DNA of 64,000 nucleotides from Phormidesmis sp963789215. Lineage in GTDB: Bacteria > Cyanobacteriota > Cyanobacteriia > Phormidesmidales > Phormidesmidaceae. Positions within the stretch are counted from its first letter, which is position 1; every line of letters starts with the position of its first letter. Both the position numbers and the translations under genes were made by a program. This document shows positions 1 to 7,677 of the stretch, in pieces. The notes under the pieces are model-generated. The model searched no databases. It worked only from the letters and a program-made list of their open reading frames with translations, and had not been told where the DNA came from. The DNA lies in NCBI GenBank assembly GCA_963789215.1, contig CAWBJY010000007.1, positions 13,895 through 77,894 of the forward strand. The letters are read 5' to 3'.

Positions 1-2
1 TC

Positions 3-2843
3 AAAATCGGTGTCGGCGTTTGCCCTTCTGGGCTCGCCGAAACCATGGACGAGGCCAAAACCATTGGCGAAGAAATCGGATCCTACCCGCTGATCATCCG
101 TCCTGCCTTTACCATGGGCGGCAGCGGCGGCGGCATTGCCTACAACCAGGAAGAATTTGAAACCATTTCCCGTTCTGGCCTAGATGCTAGTCCCGTCTCT
201 CAAATTCTGATCGAGCAGTCCCTAATTGGCTGGAAAGAGTACGAGCTAGAGGTCATGCGCGATCTAGCCGATAACGTCGTCATTATCTGCTCTATCGAAA
301 ACATCGACCCCATGGGCGTTCATACCGGTGATTCCATTACGGTCGCACCCGCTCAAACCCTTACTGACAAAGAATATCAGCGCCTTCGCGACGCCTCCAT
401 CAAAATCATTCGCGAAATTGGCGTAGAAACAGGGGGATCCAACATTCAGTTTTCCGTCAATCCCGACAACGGCGATATCATCGTCATCGAAATGAACCCT
501 CGGGTCTCTCGTAGCTCCGCGCTTGCCTCCAAAGCCACCGGCTTCCCCATTGCCAAGTTTGCCGCCAAGCTTGCTGTTGGCTATCGCCTCAACGAGATAT
601 CTAACGACATTACCGAAAAAACGCCTGCCAGCTTCGAGCCAACCATTGACTACGTAGTCACAAAAGTGCCGCGCTTTGCCTTCGAGAAATTTCCTGGCTC
701 CTCCTCCACGCTCACCACTCAAATGAAGTCGGTCGGCGAAGCCATGGCCATTGGCCGCACCTTCAACGAATCTTTTCAAAAAGCGCTGCGATCGCTCGAA
801 ATCGGTAGAGCTGGCTGGGGCTGCGACGGCCCAGAAAAGCTACCCACCATCTCCCAGGTCAGCGCCAATCTGCGCCGCCCTCACCCCGAACGCATCTTCG
901 ACATTCGCCACGCCATGCAGCTCGGCCTTACCGTCGAAGAAATCTACGACCTGACTGCTATCGACATCTGGTTTCTAGATAAATTAAAATCGCTGCTCGT
1001 GGTCGAGAAGTTCATGAAGCGCACGCCGCTAAAGGACATCACTCAAGCGCAAATGCTCGCGATTAAAAAAGACGGCTTTAGCGATCGCCAAATCGCCTTC
1101 GCCACCAAAACCACCGAAGACAAAGTTCGCGACTATCGCAAATCCCTTAGCGTCATCCCCGTCTACAAAATGGTAGACACCTGCGCCGCCGAGTTCGAAT
1201 CCAACACGCCCTACTACTACTCTACCTACGAAGAAGAAAGCGAAGTTCTCCCTTCCGAGCGCCGCAAAGTGATGATTCTCGGCGGTGGCCCCAACCGCAT
1301 CGGTCAGGGCATCGAGTTCGACTACTGCTGCTGCCACGCCTCTTTTGCCCTTCAGGCCGACGACTATGAAACCATCATGGTCAACTCCAACCCTGAAACG
1401 GTCTCAACCGACTACGACACCAGCGATCGCCTCTATTTTGAACCGCTTACCAAAGAAGACGTTCTCAACATTATCGAAGCCGAAAACCCTGACGGCGTTA
1501 TCGTCCAGTTCGGGGGGCAAACGCCGCTCAAGCTCGCCATTCCCCTCCAGGAATACTTAGACAAAGCGGCCAAAGATCCCGACTCTCTTATCAAAACCAA
1601 AATCTGGGGCACCTCCCCCGACTCTATCGACGCCGCCGAAGACCGCGAGCGCTTCGAAGAGATGCTTCGTGAGCTAGACATTCGCCAGCCCCCCAACGGC
1701 ATCGCCCGCAGCTACGAAGAATCGCTCAGCATCGCCCAAAAGATCAGCTACCCCGTCGTTGTCCGACCCAGTTACGTCCTCGGCGGTCGCGCCATGGAAA
1801 TCGTCTACTCCGACACCGACCTCAAGCGCTACATGACCACCGCCGTCCAGGTAGATCCCGACCAGCCTATCCTGATTGACAAATTCCTTCAAAACGCCGT
1901 CGAAGTAGACGTAGACGCCGTTTGCGATCATACCGGCCATGCAGTCATCGGCGGCATTATGGAACACATCGAACAAGCGGGCATTCACTCCGGCGACTCC
2001 GCCTGCTCCCTGCCGACCGTCAATCTCTCCGAAGCCGCCCTAACCACTATTCGCGACTGGACGTTCAAACTAGCCAAACGGCTTCAAGTCGTCGGCCTGA
2101 TGAATATTCAATACGCTATCCAAGGCGACAAAGTATTCATCATTGAGGCCAATCCCCGTGCCTCTCGCACCGTCCCCTTTGTCTCCAAAGCCACCGGCGC
2201 TCGCCTAGCGCAAATCGCCGTTCGCGTTATGTCTGGCAAAACTCTCAAAGAACTCGGCTTCACCGAAGAAATCATCCCCAGCCACGTCTCCGTCAAAGAA
2301 GCCGTTCTCCCCTTTAATAAATTCCCCGGCACCGATACCCTACTCGGCCCCGAAATGCGCTCTACCGGAGAAGTGATGGGCATCGACACCAGCTTTGGCC
2401 AAGCCTACGCCAAAGCCGAACTCGCCGCCTCTCAAGAACTTCCTCAGTCCGGTATGGTCTTCATCTCCGTCAACGACCGAGACAAGCCCGATGTAATTCC
2501 TATTGCTCAGGGCTTCTCCGACTTTGGCTTTAGCATCTTAGCCACCAGCGGCACCTACGATACCCTTAAGCAGGCAGGCATCCCCGTAGAGCGCACGCTC
2601 AAAATTCACGAAGGCCGACCTCACGTTGGCGACGCCCTTAAAAACGACCTGATTCAGCTCATTATCAACTCGCCCATCGGCGCAGCTGCCCAGGAAGATG
2701 ATCGCATTATCCGCCGTACCGCTCTTGAGCACAAAATTCCCACTGTCACCACCATCGCTGGCGCTAAAGCCACCTTATCTGCCATCCAGTCACTCAAAGC
2801 CAACAAGCTCACCGTCAAAGCGTTACAGGACTACCTCGCCTAA
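3..2843 (+). CDS. carB: Carbamoyl-phosphate synthase large subunit, 5' end outside window
   Basis: This is the ammonia-dependent large subunit that makes carbamoyl phosphate from bicarbonate, ATP and glutamine-derived ammonia, feeding arginine and pyrimidine synthesis. The reading frame is open to the left edge, so the ATG at 45 is internal; about 946 residues are present and roughly the first 130-140 are missing. Two ATP-grasp halves are visible. The first has FTMGGSGGG, SIENIDPMGVHTGDS and EMNPRVSRSSALASKATG. The second starts near residue 405 of the visible part (MILGGGPNRIGQGIEFDY) and has QFGGQTPLKLA, RPSYVLGGRAMEIVY and EANPRASRTVPFVSKATG. The C-terminal allosteric MGS-like domain follows (FSDFGFSILATSGTYDTL). 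It ends in TAA with no partner gene close downstream. Confidence 0.98.
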   Translation, partial: KIGVGVCPSGLAETMDEAKTIGEEIGSYPLIIRPAFTMGGSGGGIAYNQEEFETISRSGLDASPVSQILIEQSLIGWKEYELEVMRDLADNVVIICSIENIDPMGVHTGDSITVAPAQTLTDKEYQRLRDASIKIIREIGVETGGSNIQFSVNPDNGDIIVIEMNPRVSRSSALASKATGFPIAKFAAKLAVGYRLNEISNDITEKTPASFEPTIDYVVTKVPRFAFEKFPGSSSTLTTQMKSVGEAMAIGRTFNESFQKALRSLEIGRAGWGCDGPEKLPTISQVSANLRRPHPERIFDIRHAMQLGLTVEEIYDLTAIDIWFLDKLKSLLVVEKFMKRTPLKDITQAQMLAIKKDGFSDRQIAFATKTTEDKVRDYRKSLSVIPVYKMVDTCAAEFESNTPYYYSTYEEESEVLPSERRKVMILGGGPNRIGQGIEFDYCCCHASFALQADDYETIMVNSNPETVSTDYDTSDRLYFEPLTKEDVLNIIEAENPDGVIVQFGGQTPLKLAIPLQEYLDKAAKDPDSLIKTKIWGTSPDSIDAAEDRERFEEMLRELDIRQPPNGIARSYEESLSIAQKISYPVVVRPSYVLGGRAMEIVYSDTDLKRYMTTAVQVDPDQPILIDKFLQNAVEVDVDAVCDHTGHAVIGGIMEHIEQAGIHSGDSACSLPTVNLSEAALTTIRDWTFKLAKRLQVVGLMNIQYAIQGDKVFIIEANPRASRTVPFVSKATGARLAQIAVRVMSGKTLKELGFTEEIIPSHVSVKEAVLPFNKFPGTDTLLGPEMRSTGEVMGIDTSFGQAYAKAELAASQELPQSGMVFISVNDRDKPDVIPIAQGFSDFGFSILATSGTYDTLKQAGIPVERTLKIHEGRPHVGDALKNDLIQLIINSPIGAAAQEDDRIIRRTALEHKIPTVTTIAGAKATLSAIQSLKANKLTVKALQDYLA

Positions 2844-2903
2844 GTAAGCCAAAGCGGTTTCTCGTGCGCTAGGCAACCTGCGCATGAGGAACCTGTTCTC
2901 AAT

Positions 2904-2938
2904 AAAAAATTCCCCGCAGTCTAACCAACTACGGGGAA
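2904..2938 (-). terminator. Rho-independent terminator reading leftward
   Basis: An 11-bp inverted repeat with one mismatch (arms TTCCCCGCAGT and ACTACGGGGAA, 7-nt loop) is followed, on the minus strand, by a run of six T. It fits termination of the small leftward ORF that ends at 2974. The plus-strand side has no T run, so it would be a poor terminator for carB. Confidence 0.65.
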
Positions 2939-2973
2939 CGGTAAACCTACTCAAAAATTAAAACCGCTATTCG

Positions 2974-3141
2974 CTAGCGATCGCTATCACCGTTCTGACA
3001 ATCTTTAGAAGCTGGGTCGAAGGCAAAAGCATCCGGGTCAACCAAAAAGAAAAGCAGAATAGCAGCTAGAGAACATACGCCAAAAGCCAAAGCAGAAAAG
3101 ACAAGCAAGAGCTTGTTCAGTCCGAAAGTAAAACGACTCAT
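2974..3141 (-). CDS. Small single-pass membrane protein, hypothetical
   Basis: A 55-residue ORF begins at the ATG at 3141. It has a basic N-terminus (MSRFTFGLNK), one strongly hydrophobic stretch of about 23 residues (LLLVFSALAFGVCSLAAILLFFLV), and an acidic C-terminal tail ending DSDR. A terminator-like hairpin lies 35 nt beyond the stop, which supports it being transcribed. The frame is open further upstream to a TTG at 3255 and contains other ATGs, so the start is uncertain. No family is recognised, and a spurious ORF is possible. Confidence 0.4.
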   Translation of the reverse strand: MSRFTFGLNKLLLVFSALAFGVCSLAAILLFFLVDPDAFAFDPASKDCQNGDSDR

Positions 3142-3349
3142 AAGCTTCGTTGGAGCTATTAGCATCATCATGTCATAAATTACTCTTATTTCAGTACATC
3201 TGCTTATCTTTAGGTATAGATAGCTACATAACGGTCTTACTACCGTTATATTCACTGATGACTCTAAGTGAAAAGCCTGACAGCAGAGACTTTACACAAA
3301 GAATCTATACCAGCACAGAGTACGAAGAGAACGTAAAAATACGAAGTAA

Positions 3350-4027
3350 TCAGTCCATCGACAATCGGTTAGGTAGCCCCCACCTCTGCGCGTCAAAACT
3401 ATTAAGGTTTAGCGCAATCTCATCTGCTGCTTCGTAAAGCGATCGCGCCATGTAGCTAGCGGGCACAGCCACTACAGACATACCCGCCGCCTTCGCCGCC
3501 ATCACGCCCGCAGGCGAGTCCTCAAACACCAAGCAGTTTTTAGGCGATGCCCCCAATCGCTCAGCTGCCACTAAAAAGCTGTCTGGCGCGGGCTTACTCC
3601 GTTTCACCGCTGGGTCGTCGCCTAGGACAATCGCATCAAAAATTTTTAGCCAGTCCTGATGGCGCTCAGTCTTCAAATCAAACGTCACCTTTGCCGAGCT
3701 AGTTGCGATCGCCTGTTTCACCCCTAGCTGCCCAAACCGCAGCGTCATCTCCATTGCGCCCAGCATCGGCACCGACTCAGGCAGCAAATCAAAAATTAGC
3801 TCATCTCTAGCCGCCAAATGCTCTTGCGCCGTTAGCGGTAAATCTAACTCGCGCACCAGAATCTCCGCACAGTCTAATGCCTGCCGACCCATGATCATTC
3901 GATGGTGCGATCGCTCAAACGATTTCCCGTATCGCGCCGCAATTATCTCATTCACCCGGCAGTAGATCGGCTCAGTGTCCAGCAAAAGCCCGTCAAAATC
4001 ATAGATAAGATGCGTAATCTCTGGCAC
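3350..4027 (-). CDS. HAD-superfamily phosphatase, subfamily IA
   Basis: This 225-residue protein has all four HAD motifs: motif I DFDGLLLDTE (nucleophile Asp10, acid/base Asp12), motif II Ser in IATSSA, motif III Lys in RSKPAPD, and motif IV FEDSPAGVMAAKAAG. The order and spacing match the beta-phosphoglucomutase / pseudouridine-5'-phosphatase-like branch (GS1/HDHD1 type), which dephosphorylates small sugar phosphates. The substrate cannot be read from the sequence. The chosen start is GTG; no upstream in-frame ATG is better placed. It stands alone between the small ORF and the large paralog. Confidence 0.85.
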   Translation of the reverse strand: MPEITHLIYDFDGLLLDTEPIYCRVNEIIAARYGKSFERSHHRMIMGRQALDCAEILVRELDLPLTAQEHLAARDELIFDLLPESVPMLGAMEMTLRFGQLGVKQAIATSSAKVTFDLKTERHQDWLKIFDAIVLGDDPAVKRSKPAPDSFLVAAERLGASPKNCLVFEDSPAGVMAAKAAGMSVVAVPASYMARSLYEAADEIALNLNSFDAQRWGLPNRLSMD

Positions 4028-4122
4028 AGCATTGAGTCCATAATCTGTTCGATTACCACTATCTCATAGCCGAAGGAACAGCCTAAACAGACTCAAGCAG
4101 CTTAAAGCCTAAAACTTAGAGC

Positions 4123-7064
4123 CTAAAAAGAGTACTGCACGCCGCCTGCTAGAACAACGCCCTCATTATCATCAAACAAATCCTGAACTCTAAGATAAAC
4201 GCCTGGCCCTTTCGCCACGCCCGTACCGACAGAATCCATCACCTTCTCGCCGTTCTCATCTAGTACAAAGGCATTCACAGCCACTTCAACTTCATTACCA
4301 TCAGCATCAGTCACCACTTCCGTCAGCACATTTCCAGCCGCATCGCGAACAGTTTCTGTTCTATAAACCGGCACAACAGCCCCCGTCTCGTCGTAGCGGA
4401 AAGCTTCTCGCTTCACCTCTCCAAACGGATGAAACGCTAGCTCCGCTCGCCAGCCTGTGTCAACCCCGTCACGGCCGCTACGGCCAATAACCGTATCTTG
4501 AGCAAATAGCTCCGCTCGCACCGTATTCGCCGCTGTCGTCCAGGGCGTATTCCCAAAGTTCAGTACCGAACCGAGTGCAATCTCGCCGCGAACAGCGGAG
4601 AAGTTGGCATAGCTATCCGTGTCCGTATCCGAACGCTGATCGAGCTCAATCATATCTCCCGCAATTTCTTCGGTAGTCTCTTCAATGAGCGGCGTAGCAT
4701 CCAGTCTCTCCTCTTCGCCCCGCTCAATACTAGAAGATCGACCGATTTCCTCCTCGCTCCGAGCAAGACTTTCACGCTCACGTTCATCAAAGCGAACATT
4801 CGACAGCTCGCCATTTTCATTAACATCAAAAAAAGCAACCCCAGATCGCCTAGCTGTTTCCGTCACCTGTCTAATTACCTCGTCCCGCTGCGTCAGCGGC
4901 GTCGAAAACCGGGTCACTTCCTGAATCCGGCGAATCTGATCTGTCGCCTGCTCCATCGTCCGAATTGAGCGGGTTACGCTGTCCTCCTGGTTGCCAATTC
5001 CCGCCGTCAATCCACCGTCTAGATAAAAGCCCAGCGCTCGCGTTGCGTTTCTAACCACCGGCGGCTGGCCTACCTCCTCATCCGAAAGTGTCTGTGGCAA
5101 AAACTCATTGCCAACTCGCGCATCCGCCTCAGACGGCACCGTCACATCCACCGTCGGAATTCGCGCACCGCCAAGCGTCTCCGCATAAACACCTCTAATA
5201 CCATTAAACGCAGAGGTAGAGGCGTTAGGCTTCGCTAACGTATCTTCTACCGCATATACCTCAGCCATTTCTTGGGCAAAATTCTCCGGCTGCTGATCAG
5301 CAGAAATAACGGTAAAGCCGCCGTCCTCAATCAAGTATCCATTAGCGCCCTGACTCACCGCATAGGTCTGACCTAAAGCCAGATTTTGGCCTGCCTGCTG
5401 CGGCACCAGGGCATAGATAATTCGCCGTACCGCGCCAGATGGCAGGTCAATCTCATCTTGAGAATAGCCGCTGCTATTCCACTGCGGCACGAAAACCACA
5501 TTGCCAGCCAAGTCAGCTAGCAGCAAGCCGCCCACGTTGTCTGTATAGGCAGAATCACCTCGACCTACTTTAGAAGGATCGGGCGGCAGAATAGCAATCC
5601 CAGAGTCTGAAGGCACATCAATAATGCCGTTAACAGAAGATATCGGCGCGCCCCTAACCAGCTCTGCAGGCACATCAGGGACATAACCAACGATTCTCTG
5701 ATTAGTGAAAAGACCCGTAGGCTGTAGCAGTCTGGTGTCATCAGGCGATATGACTTCATTGCCAAAGGCATCTGTTGCGACCCGGTGCGTCCGGGTCAAA
5801 TACTGCGTAATCCCCAATGTTCCCGTAAAACCAGCCTCGTTATCGCCCACAAACGGATTAAAGTTCAAGTTACCGTTGAGCAAAGTTGGCGGCGCTTTAG
5901 GATTACCGATCAAAGGCTTAAGCTGGCCCGTTGCCGTAATGCCGTCGCTGCCCAACCGGAACTGACTCTCATTCGTATAACGGCTGTAGATGAGCTGCTC
6001 GTCATCTTCCGTGCGTACGCCGCTCGCATGTCCTAGCCAAGTGCCAACCGCATCGGGCAAACCAACCTCTCCAAAATCCCTAGCGGTTTCAACGACTTCA
6101 TCAAACTGCACAACCTCAGTGGTCGTATCCGACTCTAGCGTAACCACCTCTTCTCGAATCTCAGGATCCAACGGCGTTTCGGTTACGCTGCTCTCTTCAT
6201 CCACGGTCGTTCTGATCTCAACCGTCTCCACATTTCCCTGACCATCAACAATTTGAACGTATTCACCATCATCAAAATCCAAATCGCCGCCGTTTTGCAG
6301 ATCTTCAACGACGAACTCGCCGTCTTCAGAAAAGTAAATAGCAGACTCGTTAGGCTCGTTACCGTTTTCACGGATGTTCAAAACCCTTATCTCGACGACA
6401 TCGTTCGCGCCAAACCTTACCATCGTCGTATCTGCAATCGGCAGTTCTCGACCACCGGGGCCAATGGTTACTCTGTCGCCCCGTACATAAATAGTATCTT
6501 GGCTAGTTCTCTCGCCATTTGGGCCAATGACCGTTGCCTGAATACCTTCACCAAAGCTGTGATCGCCTGACGATAACGCACGTCAAAATTTGTCTCTAGT
6601 TCTAAAGAGTCCGAATTAAAGGTATATTCTTCCCCGCCAACCTCTCGCTGTAGGATTGTCCTTAAAGATCCTTCGATGTATTCCACATCGGTCGTTAGCT
6701 CAATCGTATTAGGCGCTAGTCGGCTTCTATCAACCTCTTGCGGCTGCCTTTCTTGAATATTTCTAGGAAGCCGACTAGGCAGTGGAATATTCGAATCGTT
6801 CTCTAACGGGCCGGTTCGAAAGTCAAACGCATTATTGTCTAAGAACACCGCGCCGTTATTAGTGGTGATCCTGCCGTCACCCCCGCCCTCAGTCACCGAC
6901 TGCGCGATCGCTTCCAAACCGCAAACTCCCCATCCACCAGCAGCCATCAAAACGGCTATCATCCTACTGGCAAAAGGCACAGTTACTGAACGCGACCAGC
7001 GCTGATTTAATGTTGAACCAGCCTTAGAAACAAAAGCGTTGGATAGAAGCGTTGCGAATGTCAT
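4123..7064 (-). pseudogene. Large secreted surface-type protein, paralog A, broken by one frameshift
   Basis: Two reading frames (7064-6468 and the frame ending at 4123) together encode about 980 residues that align end to end with the intact 970-residue neighbour at 7678-10590. The break lies at about 6571-6575: FDVRY is followed in the other frame by SSGDHSFGEGIQ, matching the paralog's FDLNYSEGNHAYGEGIQ. Loss of a single T accounts for it. No other stop interrupts either half, so the lesion is recent or a sequence error. The ATG at 7064 is preferred over the TTG at 7094. A signal-peptide-like hydrophobic segment ends LEAIAQS. The C-terminus is GGVQYSF; a terminal aromatic residue is typical of outer-membrane beta-barrels. 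No known domain is recognised. Confidence 0.75.
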
Positions 7065-7141
7065 ATTCTCAGTTTTTTTCAAAGATACTTTCAACGAGAT
7101 ACTGTTTCTTCTAATGCACTTGTCGAAGAAACAATTATTTT

Positions 7142-7159
7142 CTCAGCGATATTACTGAG
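7142..7159. promoter_or_regulatory. Palindromic motif CTCAG-N8-CTGAG, site A1
   Basis: Perfect 5-bp inverted arms CTCAG and CTGAG flank an 8-nt AT-rich spacer, about 78 bp upstream of the paralog A start. The architecture recurs at 7239-7256 and upstream of paralog B. It looks like a binding site for a dimeric regulator. The regulator is unknown. Confidence 0.45.
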
Positions 7160-7238
7160 TGTGCCACGAAGCTGCCTTAGTACCCAGCCGGATGCACGGA
7201 CGTAAGACACCTATAGAAATACCTCTAAAGCAGCTATT

Positions 7239-7256
7239 CTCAGGATATACGCTGAG
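7239..7256. promoter_or_regulatory. Palindromic motif CTCAG-N8-CTGAG, site A2
   Basis: Second copy upstream of paralog A, with perfect CTCAG and CTGAG arms and spacer GATATACG, centred 97 bp from site A1. Read on the minus strand, the spacer begins CGTATATC, similar in A/T richness to the other copies. Confidence 0.4.
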
Positions 7257-7510
7257 ATGCAAGCCTAAACTTCAATAAAATCTTTACATTATTATTATCT
7301 ACATGTAGTAAATTACGCTCTCTAAGGCCGCGGACAACCCCAGTAAGTGATATCTTCATCTACCGATAAAGACAGATGCACATCAAAAGAAAGGAAGAGC
7401 AAAGTCTCGATTTGCCTAAGTTTCAACAACGTCATTTAAGAAATTCAGCAATCTGGGAACAAGCGAACCGAAAAAGAGTCAATTACTAGTTTGCTACTCA
7501 CTGCACAGAC

Positions 7511-7570
7511 TCAATCATTCAGAACTCAATCACTCAGAACCCAATCATTCAGAACTCAATCATTCAAAGA
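7511..7570. repeat. 15-bp tandem repeat, four copies
   Basis: Four consecutive 15-bp units of the type TCAATCATTCAGAAC lie in the 583-bp gap between the two large paralogs; units 1-3 differ by one base each and the fourth diverges at its end. Apart from this repeat, the two palindromes near paralog A and the palindrome at 7631, the gap shows no coding potential. Confidence 0.85.
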
Positions 7571-7630
7571 GCTATAGGAGTCTACGGCTCTGTTGACCGT
7601 TATGAAAGCTGTTCTAATGCTCTAGGTAGC

Positions 7631-7654
7631 CATCTATCTTTCGAAAGATAGATG
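7631..7654 (-). terminator. Perfect 24-bp palindrome after paralog B
   Basis: CATCTATCTTTC is followed immediately by its exact reverse complement, 24 nt beyond the stop codon of the leftward paralog B. It could fold as a strong hairpin and stop transcription before the gap, but no T run follows on the minus strand. It could equally be a protein-binding site or a stability element for the mRNA end. Confidence 0.4.
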
Positions 7655-7677
7655 CTCAAAAATAAACCGAACCCTTT

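Noticed and set aside
7095..7677. Tandem repeats as a possible CRISPR array
   Set aside because: The units are contiguous 15-mers with no spacers and no cas genes are present.
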